64,000 bases of DNA from Bordetella genomosp. 5 (GTDB taxonomy: Bacteria > Pseudomonadota > Gammaproteobacteria > Burkholderiales > Burkholderiaceae_B): assembly GCF_002261475.1 (NCBI RefSeq), contig NZ_NEVN01000004.1, positions 558,001-622,000 of the forward strand. The letters run 5' to 3'. Made by a program: the position numbers and the translations under genes. Positions 46,908 through 57,417 of the stretch are shown here, piece after piece (position 1 is the first letter of the stretch; each line of letters begins with the position of its first letter). The notes below the pieces were generated by a model. The model searched no databases. It was not told the DNA's origin and saw nothing but the letters and a program-made list of their open reading frames with translations.

Positions 46908-46976
46908 GGGACATATCACGCGGCTGCCCCGACCGGGCGCCGCGCGCGCCCGGGCCAGCCCGGACGATGTTCCGAT

Positions 46977-47003
46977 ACGGCGGCGCCTCGGCGCCGCCGT
47001 TTT
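46977..47003 (+). terminator. terminator of the glutathione/peptide operon
   Basis: ACGGCGGCGCC pairs with GGCGCCGCCGT (46977-46987, 46990-47000), followed by TTTTCG. It lies 70 bp after the ATPase stop. Confidence 0.8.
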
Positions 47004-47160
47004 CGTTGGGCGTGCGTGCACGCCAGCGCGCGGCGGCCGGGGTGGGGCAGGGGCGCCACACATCCGCCGCGCGGGCTTGGTACACTACCGGGTTTCGCAT
47101 GCGCGTTCCCGGCGGCTTTTCCGCGGGTCTGGCGCGCTGCCGCAGCCTCCTTCATACACC

Positions 47161-48765
47161 GTGATCTCCACAGCCAATCTCACTATCCAGTTCGGTCCCA
47201 AGCCCCTCTTCGAAAACGTCAGCGTCAAGTTCGGAGAAGGCAACCGGTACGGGCTGATCGGCGCCAACGGCTCCGGCAAGTCGACGTTCATGAAGATCAT
47301 CGGCGGTGACCTGGAGTCGAGCGGGGGCAACGTGTCGCTGGAGCCCGGCGTGCGCCTGGGCAAGCTGCGCCAGGACCAGTTCGCGTTCGAAGACAAGCGC
47401 GTGCTCGATGTGGTGATGATGGGCCACACCGAAATGTGGAACGCGATGTCAGAGCGCGACGCAATCTACGCCAACCCCGAAGCCACCGACGACGACTACA
47501 TGCGCGCGGCCGACCTCGAAGCGAAGTTCGCCGAGTTCGATGGCTACACGGCCGAAGCGCGCGCCGGCGAGCTGCTGCTGGGCCTGGAAATCGCGGTCGA
47601 CCAGCACAACCTGCTGATGAACGAAATCGCGCCGGGCTGGAAGCTGCGCGTGCTGCTGGCGCAGGCGCTGTTCTCGAATCCCGATGTGCTGTTGCTCGAC
47701 GAACCGACCAACAACCTCGACATCAACACGATCCGCTGGCTCGAAAACGTGCTCAACAGCTACCAGAGCACGATGATCATCATCAGCCACGATCGTCACT
47801 TCCTGAACCAGGTCTGCACCCACATGGCCGACCTGGATTACCGCGAGATCCGGATCTATCCGGGCAACTACGACGACTACATGCTGGCCTCCACCCAGGC
47901 CCGCACCCGCGTCTCGGCCGATAACGCCAAGGCCAAGGAACGCATCGCCGAACTCCAGGACTTCGTGCGCCGCTTCGCGGCCAACAAGTCCAAGTCGCGT
48001 CAGGCCACCTCGCGCCTGAAGCAGATCGACCGCATCAAGGCCGACCAGGTCGAGGTCAAGCCCTCGTCGCGCCAGAATCCCTACATCCGCTTCGAGCAGA
48101 ACAAGGTCATGCACCGCCTGGCCGTCACGGTCGAGCGCCTGTCCAAGTCGTACGACCAGCCGGTTATCCGCGACTTCTCGGCCATGGTCGACGCCGGCGA
48201 AAAGATCGCCATCATCGGCGCCAACGGCGTCGGCAAGACCACGCTGCTGCGCCTGCTGGCCAATGATCTGGCGCCCGACTCGGGCAGCGTCAAGTGGTCG
48301 GAAAACGCCGATCTGGGTTACATGGCCCAGGACGTCTCCGATCAGTTCCAGCAGACCGACATCAACCTGTTCGACTGGATGGCCGAGCATCGCCAGCCGG
48401 GCGACGACGACCAGGCGATCCGCTCGGCGCTGGGCCGTCTGCTGTTCGGCAACGACGATCTGCCCAAGGCGCCCAAGGTGCTGTCCGGCGGCGAAAAGAA
48501 CCGCATGACCTTCGGCCGCCTGATGCTGGGCCGCCACAACGTCCTGCTGCTCGACGAGCCCACCAACCACCTGGACATGGAATCGATCGAATCGCTGCAG
48601 TTTGCCCTCGAGAAGTACGAAGGCACGCTGATCTTCGTGTCGCACGACCGCGAATTCGTGTCGGGCCTGGCCACCCGCATCATCGAGATCCTGCCGTCGG
48701 GCGAGCTGATCGATTACCGCGGCAACTACGAAGACTACCTCTCCTCGCGCGGCATCGACGGCTGA
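47161..48765 (+). CDS. ABC-F family ATPase (YbiT type)
   Basis: 534 residues, start GTG 47161. Two ABC modules without membrane parts: GANGSGKS then [11 protein letters not shown], and GANGVGKT then [14 protein letters not shown] and [10 protein letters not shown]. The opening [21 protein letters not shown] and the linker [10 protein letters not shown] are near-identical in type to YbiT. ABC-F proteins act on the ribosome, YbiT-type at stalled translation; no antibiotic resistance is implied. Monocistronic, with own terminator. Confidence 0.92.
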   Translation: MISTANLTIQFGPKPLFENVSVKFGEGNRYGLIGANGSGKSTFMKIIGGDLESSGGNVSLEPGVRLGKLRQDQFAFEDKRVLDVVMMGHTEMWNAMSERDAIYANPEATDDDYMRAADLEAKFAEFDGYTAEARAGELLLGLEIAVDQHNLLMNEIAPGWKLRVLLAQALFSNPDVLLLDEPTNNLDINTIRWLENVLNSYQSTMIIISHDRHFLNQVCTHMADLDYREIRIYPGNYDDYMLASTQARTRVSADNAKAKERIAELQDFVRRFAANKSKSRQATSRLKQIDRIKADQVEVKPSSRQNPYIRFEQNKVMHRLAVTVERLSKSYDQPVIRDFSAMVDAGEKIAIIGANGVGKTTLLRLLANDLAPDSGSVKWSENADLGYMAQDVSDQFQQTDINLFDWMAEHRQPGDDDQAIRSALGRLLFGNDDLPKAPKVLSGGEKNRMTFGRLMLGRHNVLLLDEPTNHLDMESIESLQFALEKYEGTLIFVSHDREFVSGLATRIIEILPSGELIDYRGNYEDYLSSRGIDG

Positions 48766-48807
48766 TCCGCCGCCGCGCCGGCCGGGCCTCAGCGCCCGGT
48801 CCGATGA

Positions 48808-48840
48808 AGCCCGCCCGGCACCCGCCGCGGCGGGCTTTAT
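48808..48840 (+). terminator. intrinsic terminator after the ABC-F gene
   Basis: AGCCCGCC (48808-48815) pairs with GGCGGGCT (48829-48836), followed by TTATTACTT. An unusually AT-rich stretch (48840-48905) follows it and probably holds the promoter of the next operon. Confidence 0.75.
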
Positions 48841-48965
48841 TACTTATGGGTCTTAAAAAAGAAGATATTTATAGTTTGGGTTCATATAACAGATTGTTAG
48901 ATTAGGGTCTTCACAAACCCTGGTGCCTTGTGCGCCGGCCGCGCGCGACCCGCGCCCTTTGCCCT

Positions 48966-49736
48966 ATGAACCTGACTTTCGACCACGTGCACAAACAGTT
49001 CGGCTCCCTCCAGGTCGTGGACGGCTTTTCCAGCGAGTTCAAGACCGGCGAGCTGGTCGCGCTGGTGGGCCCCTCGGGCTGCGGCAAGTCGACGCTGCTG
49101 CACCTGGCCGCCGGCCTCGAGAAGGCGACGGACGGCCGCGTGCTGGCCGATGGTCAGCCCGTCACCGGACCGCACCCCAGCCGCACGCTGGTGTTTCAGG
49201 AGCACGCGCTCTATCCCTGGCTCACGCTGCGCGACAACGTGGCCCTGGCGCTGGAATTCCAGAATGTGCCGAAGAAGGCGGCGCGCGAACGCGCCGACGG
49301 CTGGCTGGCCCGCGTCGGCCTGGATGGTTTCGAAGCCTATTACCCGCATCAGGTGTCCGGCGGCATGCGCCAGCGCGCCGCGCTGGCCCGCGCCTTCATC
49401 GCGCAGCCCAAGACCATGCTGATGGACGAGCCCTTCGGCGCGCTGGACGCGCTGACGCGCCTGTCGCTGCAGGACGTGCTGCGCCAGCTCATCGAGCAGG
49501 AAAAGCCCACCGTGCTGCTGGTGACGCACGATGTCGACGAGGCCCTGTTCCTGGCCGACCGCATCGTGGTGTTCAGCCCGCGGCCCGCGCGCGTGCTGAA
49601 GGAGTTCAATCTGCGCCATCGCGCCAAGACGCACGATCTGGCCGATCTGGCCGGCGAGAAGCGCGAGATCCTGCGCCTGCTCGGCATCACCGTCGATGCC
49701 CACGCCCAGGCCGCCCCGCAGGTCCTGGCCGCCTGA
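48966..49736 (+). CDS. ABC ATPase of nitrate/sulfonate/taurine type
   Basis: 256 residues. Walker A GPSGCGKS, signature VSGGMRQRAALARA, Walker B MDEPFGALD and switch VTHDVDEALFLADRI are all present, with the QEHALYPWLTLRDNV Q-loop typical of SsuB/TauB/NrtD-like proteins. It energises the importer encoded downstream. ATG 48966 starts the conserved fold. It is the first gene of a four-gene operon. Confidence 0.92.
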   Translation: MNLTFDHVHKQFGSLQVVDGFSSEFKTGELVALVGPSGCGKSTLLHLAAGLEKATDGRVLADGQPVTGPHPSRTLVFQEHALYPWLTLRDNVALALEFQNVPKKAARERADGWLARVGLDGFEAYYPHQVSGGMRQRAALARAFIAQPKTMLMDEPFGALDALTRLSLQDVLRQLIEQEKPTVLLVTHDVDEALFLADRIVVFSPRPARVLKEFNLRHRAKTHDLADLAGEKREILRLLGITVDAHAQAAPQVLAA

Positions 49737-49815
49737 GCGTTCTCCCCACTTTCATCGCGCCGCCCTCGCGCGGCGTCATGCCCCTTATTGCCCGATCCTT
49801 ACCGGAGTTCCGAAG

Positions 49816-50814
49816 ATGAAACTGAAGCAATGGCTTTCCCTGCCGCTCGCCGCGGCCCTGCTGGCCGCCGCGCCCGTGATGGCCGCCGAGAAGTTCCGCG
49901 TGGGCTATCTGCGCGTGATGGACGACGCGCAGGCGATCGTGGCGCAGGAAGGCGGGTTCTACAAGAACGCCGGTCTGGATACGGAGCTGATCGAATTCAA
50001 GTCGGGCACCGACCTCATCAAGGCCATCGTGGGCGGCCAGCTCGACATCGGCGTGCTCGGCTTCACCAATGCCGTGGCCTGGGCCTCGAAGGGCGCCGAC
50101 CTCAAAGTGGTGGGCGGCGCACAGCAGGGCTATCACTCGCTGCTGGTGCGTGACGACGCCGGCATCAAGGACATCGCCGGCCTGAAGGGCAAGACGCTGG
50201 CCTCGCAGGCCGAGGGCAGCACGGCCGACGTGGTGCTCAAGGGCGTGGTGCTCAAAGAGGGCGGCCTGAAGGCCGACGACGTCAATGTGATGGGCGTGAG
50301 CCCGGCCGTGGCGGTGCAGTCGCTGGTGGGCAAGCGCGTCGACGCGGCGTTCCTGTTCGAGCCCTATGACCGCATCGCGCAGCTGATCGCGCCGGTCAAG
50401 CAGATCTACGAAGTGGGCGAGGCCTGGCCGTTCCCGTGCATGGTCGTGATCACCTCGGGCGAAACGCTGACCAAGCGCAAGGACGACGTCTGGAAGGCGC
50501 TCGACGCGCAGAAGTCGGCCATCGACCTGCTGCAGCAAAAGCCCGCCGAGGCCTCCAAGCTGATCGCCTCGTACTTCATCGCCGAGCCCACGCTCAAGAC
50601 GCTCAAGCGTGGCGACCTGCCGCGCGAGACCGTGATCACCGAAGCCATCACGACGCAGGTGTTCACGCCCAAGCTCACCGACAAGGACACCAAGCGCATG
50701 CAGGAGATCGCCGACATCCTGCAGGCTCAGGGTTCGCTCAAGACGCGTGACGGCAAGCCGTACGACGTCAGCTCGATCGTCGACCTGTCCTGGCAAGAGG
50801 CGCGCAAGCTTTGA
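49816..50814 (+). CDS. ABC substrate-binding protein, NMT1/SsuA-like
   Basis: 332 residues with a signal peptide ending near APVMAAE. The SsuA/THI5-like domain shows VGYLRVMDDAQAIVAQEGGFY, DLIKAIVGGQLDIGVLGF and VDAAFLFEPYD. Periplasmic, it would bind an aliphatic sulfonate, a thiamine-precursor or a similar small molecule; ligand unknown. ATG 49816 with a preceding GGAGTTCCG. The next gene's TTG overlaps its stop. Confidence 0.9.
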   Translation: MKLKQWLSLPLAAALLAAAPVMAAEKFRVGYLRVMDDAQAIVAQEGGFYKNAGLDTELIEFKSGTDLIKAIVGGQLDIGVLGFTNAVAWASKGADLKVVGGAQQGYHSLLVRDDAGIKDIAGLKGKTLASQAEGSTADVVLKGVVLKEGGLKADDVNVMGVSPAVAVQSLVGKRVDAAFLFEPYDRIAQLIAPVKQIYEVGEAWPFPCMVVITSGETLTKRKDDVWKALDAQKSAIDLLQQKPAEASKLIASYFIAEPTLKTLKRGDLPRETVITEAITTQVFTPKLTDKDTKRMQEIADILQAQGSLKTRDGKPYDVSSIVDLSWQEARKL

Positions 50815-51584
50815 GTTCCGCTACCCGAGTCACCGGCACGCGCAAGTACCTCGCGGGGGTACTTGGCGTGCTTTTCATTCTTCTGCTGTGGCAGTCGGCC
50901 GCCTGGGTGCTGCCCGACTTCCTGATGCCGGACGTGCCCAGCGTGCTCGCCCGCCTTGCCGAAGACATCGGCAACCCGGCCTTCCATCAGGCGCTGATGG
51001 GGACGCTCACGCGTCTGGGCGCGGGCTACGGGCTGGCGCTGCTCGCGGGGATCGGCTTCGGCCTGGTCGCCGCGTTGCTGTTCTTTTTCCGTGAAGTGCT
51101 GCGCAGCGCCATCGTCATCCTGCAGTCGATTCCGTCGATCGCCTGGGTGCCGTTGTTCCTCATCGTGATGGGCTTCGGCAATACCCCGATCATCGTGGTG
51201 GTCGCGCTGTCGGCCTTCTTCCCGGCTGCGCTGTCCGTGATGAACGCGACCGAATCCGTGCAGCGCGTGCACGTGTCGGCCGCGCGTGTGATGGGCGCCA
51301 CGCCCTGGGGTCTGGTCAAGCGGGTCTACCTGCCGGCCGTGATGCCCGAGCTCATCACGGGTGCCCAGCTTGCCTTCGGCAATGCGTGGCGCGCGCTGAT
51401 CTCGGCGGAAATGCTGATCGGTTTCGGCAAGGGCCTGGGCCGCTCGCTGGCCTATTCGGGCGAGATCGCCGACATGACCGGCGTGATGACCAACATCCTG
51501 GTCATCGCGGTGCTGGCCGCGCTGATCGATCAGTTCGTGCTCGAGAAGCTCAAGCACCGGCTCCTGCGCTACCAATACGTCTGA
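50811..51584 (+). CDS. ABC permease of nitrate/sulfonate/taurine type
   Basis: 257 residues, six membrane helices, and an EAA-like loop VSAARVMGATPWGLVKRVYLP. It starts at TTG 50811, overlapping the previous stop, with AGAGG about 14 bases upstream. It forms a homodimeric channel driven by the ATPase at 48966. The match is to SsuC/TauC permeases. Confidence 0.9.
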   Translation: MSSATRVTGTRKYLAGVLGVLFILLLWQSAAWVLPDFLMPDVPSVLARLAEDIGNPAFHQALMGTLTRLGAGYGLALLAGIGFGLVAALLFFFREVLRSAIVILQSIPSIAWVPLFLIVMGFGNTPIIVVVALSAFFPAALSVMNATESVQRVHVSAARVMGATPWGLVKRVYLPAVMPELITGAQLAFGNAWRALISAEMLIGFGKGLGRSLAYSGEIADMTGVMTNILVIAVLAALIDQFVLEKLKHRLLRYQYV

Positions 51585-51592
51585 GGCTCATC

Positions 51593-52438
51593 ATGCGGCG
51601 CGCCTCCCGATTCCTGCTGCCCGTGCTGGTGAGCGCCTGCGCGGCGGTCGCCACGCTCGCGCTCGCCGACGGGGCCACCGCCTCCGACGGCGACCCGTGG
51701 CAGGCGGCGCGCGCGCGCGGCGAGCTGCGGGTGGGCGTGGCGTATGTCACGCCCGTGCCGGCCGCGGGCGCCAAGATCCGCACCGCCGAGCGCCTCGACG
51801 GCCCGGTCGCCACGCGCCTGGGCGAGCGGTTGGGGCTGCCCGTGCAATGGGTGCAGGTCGATCCGGCGGCGGCCGCGCAGGCGCTCGCGCAAGGCCGCGT
51901 CGACGTGGTGCTGGTCAGCCGGCCCGCGCAGGCGCAGGGCAAGGCCGCCGGGACCGACGCGGCGGCGTCGTGGGTGGCCGCGGGCTATGCGCCGCGGCCC
52001 AAGGCCGTGATCCGCAGCGACACCCCGTTGCGGCAGTGGGAAGACGTGCGCGGCAAGATTGTGTGCATGACGAGCGCGGCCACCGCCGCGCAGCGCCTCG
52101 CCGGGCAGCACGGCGCGACCCTGCAGATCCACAAGGTGCCGTCCGATGCCCTGGTCGCCGTGCGCGAGGGCAGCTGCGACGTGGGCGTGCTCGACGACAC
52201 GGTCTGGGCGCCGCTGATGGCGTATCCCGAATGGCGCAAATTTTCCGCGACGCTGACGGCCGCGGGGCCGCGCCAGGAGCTGGGCTGGTACGCCCCTCCC
52301 GCGCAGGCCGCCTGGCTGAAGGGCGAGATGCAGCGCTGGACGCGCGACGGCGCCTGGAAAGCCATGACCGACAAATGGGCCCGCGACGTCGCGTTCGACG
52401 TCTATCTGGATCAGGAAGTGCCGGACTGCCACGGCTGA
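51593..52438 (+). CDS. family-3 type extracellular solute-binding protein
   Basis: 281 residues. A signal peptide (LLPVLVSACAAVATLALADG) precedes RGELRVGVAYVTPVP, the standard opening of amino-acid-type family 3 binding proteins; two lobes follow, with IVCMTSAATAAQRLAG and GSCDVGVLDDTVWAPLM. This fold normally works with polar amino-acid permeases, but it lies 8 bp after an SsuC-type permease. It may be a second receptor or a sensor. Cysteines in the mature part (VCMT, GSCDV, PDCHG) are unusual for the family. Confidence 0.8.
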   Translation: MRRASRFLLPVLVSACAAVATLALADGATASDGDPWQAARARGELRVGVAYVTPVPAAGAKIRTAERLDGPVATRLGERLGLPVQWVQVDPAAAAQALAQGRVDVVLVSRPAQAQGKAAGTDAAASWVAAGYAPRPKAVIRSDTPLRQWEDVRGKIVCMTSAATAAQRLAGQHGATLQIHKVPSDALVAVREGSCDVGVLDDTVWAPLMAYPEWRKFSATLTAAGPRQELGWYAPPAQAAWLKGEMQRWTRDGAWKAMTDKWARDVAFDVYLDQEVPDCHG

Positions 52439-52576
52439 TGCCCGTGGGCGTCGAGCGCGCGGCGGCCTGAGCGGTCACGGTCTTGGCGCCGCACCCGTTC
52501 CGCGCACCGGCCCGAGCCTTGGCCTCGCCCCGCCTGATCGGATCGCGCTGCGGCCCACCCGCTACAATCGCGGCGT

Positions 52577-53179
52577 ATGACGCACACGCTCACCGCCGCC
52601 TGCACGCACCAGGAAGACATCAAGAAAAGCCGCTTCGTGGCGCATGCCGCGCCCGTGGCGGACGTCGACGCGGCGATGGCTTTCTTCGCCGCGCACAGCG
52701 TGCCCGATGCCACCCAAAACTGCTGGGCCTATCGCATCGGCCAGAGCTACCGGTACAACGACGATGGCGAGCCCGGGGGCACCGCGGGCCGGCCGATCCT
52801 GCAGGCCATCGACGGTCAGGATCTGGACCGCGTGGCGGTGCTGGTGATCCGCTGGTTCGGCGGCATCAAGCTGGGGGCGGGCGGGCTGGTGCGCGCCTAT
52901 GGCGGCTGCGCGGCCAATTGCCTGCGGGCAGGCGTGCGCACCGAGATCGTGGCCCTGGCGCGCGTGCATTGCCGCGCCAGTTTTGCCGAGCTGCCGATCC
53001 TGCAGGCCAGGCTGGCGGAGGGCGGCGCGCAGGTCGTGAGCGAAGATTACGACGGCGAAGGCGCGCAACTCGTGCTGGAGCTGCCACGCGCGGCCCTGGA
53101 GGGGCTGGCCCAGACGGTGGCCAACATCACGCGTGGACGCTCGGGCTGGCGCGTCGAGGACGAGCACGTCCCCGACTGA
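52577..53179 (+). CDS. YigZ/IMPACT family protein
   Basis: 200 residues. The IMPACT domain shows the family signature YRYNDDGEPGGTAGRPIL and VLVIRWFGGIKLGAGGLVRAYGG, quoted in parts, with HQEDIKKSRFVAHAAPV at the start and a C-terminal DUF1949 part. YigZ-type proteins are linked to translation regulation or peptide hydrolysis; function not settled. Monocistronic; its tail meets the thioredoxin gene end-to-end (11 bp). Confidence 0.92.
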   Translation: MTHTLTAACTHQEDIKKSRFVAHAAPVADVDAAMAFFAAHSVPDATQNCWAYRIGQSYRYNDDGEPGGTAGRPILQAIDGQDLDRVAVLVIRWFGGIKLGAGGLVRAYGGCAANCLRAGVRTEIVALARVHCRASFAELPILQARLAEGGAQVVSEDYDGEGAQLVLELPRAALEGLAQTVANITRGRSGWRVEDEHVPD

Positions 53180-53190
53180 CGCCTGCCGGA

Positions 53191-53571
53191 TCAGGCCTGC
53201 TCGCCTTCCTGGTCGCGGGCCTGTTCGATGTCGCGATGGACCTGCGCCATATCGACTTCCTTGACCTTGGCAAGCAGCTCATCGAGCTGACCGGCCGACA
53301 GCGCGCCCGGTTGCGAGAACAGCAGGACCTTTTCGCGGAACACCATCAGCGTGGGGATCGAACGGATACCCAGCGCGCCGGCGAGCTCCTGCTCGACGTC
53401 GGTGTTGACCTTGGCGAAGGTGACGTCGGCATGCTTGGTGGCGGCCTGCTCGAACACGGGCGCGAAGCCACGGCAGGGGCCACACCACGGTGCCCAGAAG
53501 TCGACGATCAGGGTGCCGTCGGGCGTGATGGCATCCTGGAAGGAATCTTTGGTGAGTTCAACGATACTCAT
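53191..53571 (-). CDS. thioredoxin family protein
   Basis: 126 residues with WCGPC (C30/C33) after VDFWAPWCGPC, cis-Pro in IRSIPTLMVF and a 20-residue acidic C-terminal tail (VHRDIEQARDQEGEQA) beyond the 108-residue norm. It reduces protein disulfides in the cytoplasm. It could be a second thioredoxin rather than housekeeping trxA. Its gene stands alone between YigZ and the LLM oxidoreductase. Confidence 0.92.
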   Translation of the reverse strand: MSIVELTKDSFQDAITPDGTLIVDFWAPWCGPCRGFAPVFEQAATKHADVTFAKVNTDVEQELAGALGIRSIPTLMVFREKVLLFSQPGALSAGQLDELLAKVKEVDMAQVHRDIEQARDQEGEQA

Positions 53572-53662
53572 AGTGTCGTCCTTGCCGTGTCGTGCACGGC
53601 TTTTCGGGCTGAGCCCTGGTTGCGTGATGCCTCGCGGCCATCACGATACTGAAATCCGATGG

Positions 53663-54679
53663 TCACGCCGCTTGCGCGGCCACCGCATCCTGCTTGAGAT
53701 TGGCCACGATCTCGTACGAACGCAGCCGATGGGCGTGCTCGTAGAAGTCGGAGACGATCATCACTTCGTCGGCCTCGGTCTGCGCGATCAGCGCTTCGAG
53801 CTTGCGCTTCACCGTCTCCGGGCCGCCCACGATCGAGGCGCCAAGGCGTTGGGCCACGGCGGCGCGTTCCATCTCGTTCCAGTGGTTGTCGATGTCCTGG
53901 ACGGGCGGCTGCAGCTGCAGGCGATTGCCCCGGATCAGCGACAGGAACTTGAGCTGCTGCGTGGACGACAGGAACTGCGCCTCTTCGTCGGTGGGGGCGG
54001 CGATCACCGGCACGCCGATCATGGCGTAGGGTTTGGCCAGCGTGGCCGAAGGCTTGAACAGATGGCGGTACAGCCGCATCGCGGCCATGCCTTCGGGCGA
54101 GAAGTGCCCGGCAAACGAGAACGGCAGGCCCAGTTCGGCCGCCAGCCGCGCCGAGAAATCGCTCGAGCCCAGCAGCCAGATCGGAATGTCCAGGCCCGCG
54201 CCGGGGATCGCGCGCACCGGTTGGCCGGGACGCTCGGGCGCGAAAAATCCGCGCAGCTCGTCGAGCAGTTGCGGAAACTCGAGGCCGCTGCGCGGTCCGC
54301 GGCGCAGCGCGTGCTGCGTGGCGCCGTCGCTGCCGGGCGCACGGCCCAGGCCCAGATCGATGCGGCCGGGGTAGAGCGTTTCGAGCGTGCCGAACTGCTC
54401 GGCGATGATGAGCGGCGCGTGGTTGGGCAACATGATGCCGCCGGAGCCCACGCGCAGCGTCTGCGTGTGGCTCGCCACCAGGCCGATCAGGACGGCGGTC
54501 GCGCTGCTCGCGATGCCGTTGATGTTGTGATGCTCGGCGAGCCAGTAACGGCGATAGCCCAGACGCTCCACATGACAGGCCAGGTCGACCGTGCTGCGGA
54601 AGGCGTCGGCCGCGGTCTTGCCCGCCACGATGGGGGCGAGGTCGAGGACCGAGAAGGGCACGCTGGCCAATGCGCTCAT
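53663..54679 (-). CDS. LLM class flavin-dependent oxidoreductase
   Basis: 338 residues, luciferase-like fold. [23 protein letters not shown] and [20 protein letters not shown] are the central strands, [11 protein letters not shown] is a conserved loop, and the C-terminal [14 protein letters not shown] is common to the MsnO8/YhbW group. It would use reduced flavin for monooxygenation; the substrate is unknown. Alone in its region. Confidence 0.9.
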   Translation of the reverse strand: MSALASVPFSVLDLAPIVAGKTAADAFRSTVDLACHVERLGYRRYWLAEHHNINGIASSATAVLIGLVASHTQTLRVGSGGIMLPNHAPLIIAEQFGTLETLYPGRIDLGLGRAPGSDGATQHALRRGPRSGLEFPQLLDELRGFFAPERPGQPVRAIPGAGLDIPIWLLGSSDFSARLAAELGLPFSFAGHFSPEGMAAMRLYRHLFKPSATLAKPYAMIGVPVIAAPTDEEAQFLSSTQQLKFLSLIRGNRLQLQPPVQDIDNHWNEMERAAVAQRLGASIVGGPETVKRKLEALIAQTEADEVMIVSDFYEHAHRLRSYEIVANLKQDAVAAQAA

Positions 54680-54908
54680 GAGGGACTCCAGTGTTCTACG
54701 CCGCGCGCCTGAGCGTGCAACTATGGGATTCGTCGAATGTATATGGGGAGTGTATCGGCGAATTCAATGCAGCCACCGAGCAACCTTACCCTTGGCCGGG
54801 TCGATAGTCATCCTGTATGGCCGTCATTGAGCGGCCTGCATGCGCGAGCATGTGGCGTGCCCGCGCCCGGGTCGCGGGGGCGGGATTTTCGGGGGCGCAA
54901 AAGCAAAC

Positions 54909-54929
54909 GGCCCGCCGGAAGGGCGGGCC
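54909..54929 (-). terminator. terminator of the NCS2 permease gene
   Basis: On the minus strand GGCCCGCC pairs with GGCGGGCC around CTTCC, then GTTTGCTTTTGC. It lies 25 bp after the permease stop. The 274-bp gap upstream of the LLM gene holds nothing else I can name. Confidence 0.7.
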
Positions 54930-54953
54930 TCGGATCGCGAGGCGCGTGCGCCC

Positions 54954-56246
54954 TTACTCCGGGAAGAAGGCGTAGCGGATCACGAACAGCACGGCCACGA
55001 GCCACGTGGCCGGGTGGATCTGGCGCCAGCGGCCGGTGGCGGCCTTGAGCACTACATAGCTGATGAAGCCGAACGCCAGCCCGTTGGCGATCGAGTAGGT
55101 GAACGGCATGATCAGCGCGGTCAGGGCGGCCGGCGTCGCTTCGGTGACGTCGTTCCAGCCGATGTCGATCAGCTCGCGCATCATCAGGCCGGCCACGTAG
55201 AGCAGGGCAGGCGCGGTGGCGTAGGCGGGCACCGAGCCCGCGAGCGGCGAGATGAAGAGGGCCGCCAGGAACAGCACGGCCACGACGAGCGCGGTCAGGC
55301 CGGTGCGGCCGCCCGCCTGCACGCCCGAGGCGCTTTCGACGAATGCCGTCGTGCTGCTGGTGCCGAGCATCGAGCCCGCCACGATGGCGCTGCTGTCGGC
55401 GAACAGGGCGCGGCCGAGGCGATTGGGCTTGCCTTCCGGAATCAGGTTGGCGCGCTTGGCGACACCCATCAGCGTGCCGGTGGCGTCGAACACCTCGACC
55501 AGCACGAACACCAGGATCACGTGCACGAAGCCCGTGTGCAGCGCGCCCATGATGTCGAGCTGCATGAAGGTGGGCGCCAGGCTGGGCGGGGTGGCGAACA
55601 CGCCCTTGAACTCGTTGTAGCCCAGCAGCATCGACAGCACCGTCACGACCAGGATGCCGATCAGGATGGCGCCGCGCACGCGCATGGCGTCGAGCGCCGC
55701 GATGATGAAAAAGCCCAGCACCGCGAACAGCGGGCCCGGCTGGCGCAGATCGCCCAGCGTGACCTTGGTGGCCGGGTGGTCGACCACGATGCCGGCCGTG
55801 GAGAGGGCGATGATCGCGAGGAACAGCCCGATACCGGCGGCGATGGCACTGCGCAGGGAATGCGGAATGCCCTTGATCAGCCACGCGCGCACGCCGGTCA
55901 CGGTGAGCAGCAGGAAGATCACGCCGGAGATGAACACGGCGCCCAGCGCCTGCTCCCACGTGTAGCCCATCGTCTTGACCACGGTGAATGCGAAGAACGC
56001 ATTCAGACCCATGCCCGGCGCCATGCCGATCGGCCAGTTGGCCAGCAGCGCCATGATGAGCGAGCCGAGCGCCGCGGCCAGGCAGGTGGCCACGAACACG
56101 GCGTCGCGGTCCATGCCGGTGGAGGACAGGATGTCCGGATTGACGAAAATGATGTACGACATCGTGAGGAAGGTAGTGATACCTGCCACGACTTCGGTGC
56201 GCACACTGGTGGCGTGCGCCTTGAGTTGAAAGAGCTTCTCCAGCAT
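54954..56246 (-). CDS. NCS2 family purine permease (AzgA/GhxP type)
   Basis: 430 residues with about 13-14 membrane helices. [17 protein letters not shown], the helix 3 block [14 protein letters not shown] and [22 protein letters not shown] are the signature of the AzgA-like branch of NCS2, which imports guanine, hypoxanthine or adenine with protons. ATG 56246 starts the fold. It is divergent from tsaD with 122 bp between; no purine riboswitch was seen. Confidence 0.93.
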   Translation of the reverse strand: MLEKLFQLKAHATSVRTEVVAGITTFLTMSYIIFVNPDILSSTGMDRDAVFVATCLAAALGSLIMALLANWPIGMAPGMGLNAFFAFTVVKTMGYTWEQALGAVFISGVIFLLLTVTGVRAWLIKGIPHSLRSAIAAGIGLFLAIIALSTAGIVVDHPATKVTLGDLRQPGPLFAVLGFFIIAALDAMRVRGAILIGILVVTVLSMLLGYNEFKGVFATPPSLAPTFMQLDIMGALHTGFVHVILVFVLVEVFDATGTLMGVAKRANLIPEGKPNRLGRALFADSSAIVAGSMLGTSSTTAFVESASGVQAGGRTGLTALVVAVLFLAALFISPLAGSVPAYATAPALLYVAGLMMRELIDIGWNDVTEATPAALTALIMPFTYSIANGLAFGFISYVVLKAATGRWRQIHPATWLVAVLFVIRYAFFPE

Positions 56247-56368
56247 TGCTAGGTCCCCGGATGGATGAGTCGGGCACGGCGGGCTCGGCCCGGCCGCGGC
56301 ATGTCCCCGTTGTTACGCGTCATTCCGCGTTGGCGCGTATTTTCGCACCAGTTGTAAAATACCGGCCC

Positions 56369-57406
56369 ATGATTATTCTCGGTTTTGAAAGCTCGTGCGA
56401 CGAGACCGGCGTTGCCGCCGTCTGCACCGAGCGCGGACTCCTGGCCCACGCCCTGCACAGCCAGGTCGCCATGCACGAAGAGTATGGCGGCGTGGTGCCC
56501 GAGCTCGCCTCGCGTGACCACATCCGCCGTGTCGTGCCGCTCACGCGCGAGGTGCTGGCGCGTGCCGGCATCGCGCGCGCCGACATCGGCGCCGTGGCGT
56601 ACACCGCGGGCCCGGGCTTGTCGGGTGCGTTGCTGGTGGGTGCGAGCGTGGCGCAGGCCTATGCGTGGTCGCAGGGGCTGCCCGCGATTCCCATCCATCA
56701 CCTCGAAGGCCATCTGCTGTCGCCGCTGCTTGCCGAGCCGCGGCCCGAGTTTCCGTTCGTGGCGCTGCTGGTGTCGGGCGGCCACACCCAGCTGATGCGG
56801 GTCGACGGTGTCGGGCGCTACGAGCTCCTGGGCGAAACGCTCGACGACGCCGCGGGCGAGGCCTTCGACAAGTCGGCCAAGCTGCTGGGCCTGGGCTATC
56901 CCGGCGGGCCCGCGCTCTCGCGCATGGCCGAGCAGGGCGACGCGAGCCGCTTCGAGCTGCCCCGGCCCATGTTGCACAGCGGTGACCTGGACTTCAGCTT
57001 CAGCGGCCTCAAGACGGCCGTGCTGACGCGCGTGAAGGCGGCTCAGGCCGACGGCGCCATCGACGACCAGACCCGCGCCGATCTGTCTGCGGCCACGCAG
57101 GCCGCCATCGTCGACGTGCTGGCCGCCAAGGCCGTGCGCGCGCTCAAGCAGACCGGCCTGCGCCGGCTGGTGGTGGCGGGCGGTGTGGGCGCCAATCGTC
57201 TGTTGCGTGCGCAACTCGACCGCTCGCTCACCGGCATGAAGGCCACGGCATATTTCCCGCCGCTCGAGCTCTGCACCGACAACGGCGCCATGATCGCCTT
57301 CGCCGCCGCCGAGCGCGTGAAGGCCGGTCTGGTGGATCTGCGCGACACGAGCCATGCCTTCACGGTGCGGCCACGCTGGGATCTGGCCGACATCTGCACG
57401 GCCTGA
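56369..57406 (+). CDS. tsaD: tRNA N6-threonylcarbamoyladenosine transferase
   Basis: 345 residues. The ASKHA-fold enzyme has [10 protein letters not shown], the metal ligands H111 and H115 in HHLEGH, and VSGGHTQLM with the nucleotide loop [12 protein letters not shown]. With TsaB and TsaE it transfers the threonylcarbamoyl group to A37 of ANN-decoding tRNAs, an essential step. ATG 56369 is the conserved start; an upstream in-frame ATG would add 41 unrelated residues. Confidence 0.97.
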   Translation: MIILGFESSCDETGVAAVCTERGLLAHALHSQVAMHEEYGGVVPELASRDHIRRVVPLTREVLARAGIARADIGAVAYTAGPGLSGALLVGASVAQAYAWSQGLPAIPIHHLEGHLLSPLLAEPRPEFPFVALLVSGGHTQLMRVDGVGRYELLGETLDDAAGEAFDKSAKLLGLGYPGGPALSRMAEQGDASRFELPRPMLHSGDLDFSFSGLKTAVLTRVKAAQADGAIDDQTRADLSAATQAAIVDVLAAKAVRALKQTGLRRLVVAGGVGANRLLRAQLDRSLTGMKATAYFPPLELCTDNGAMIAFAAAERVKAGLVDLRDTSHAFTVRPRWDLADICTA

Positions 57407-57417
57407 GCCGCGCCGCC

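Noticed and set aside
48846-48905. 19-codon AT-rich frame before the sulfonate-type operon
   Set aside because: No ribosome site, no regulatory codon run and no overlap with a hairpin that would suggest attenuation. Kept only as part of the AT-rich island.
54990-56368. Purine riboswitch near the NCS2 permease
   Set aside because: The 122-bp region upstream of the permease has none of the conserved paired loops or core of purine aptamers.
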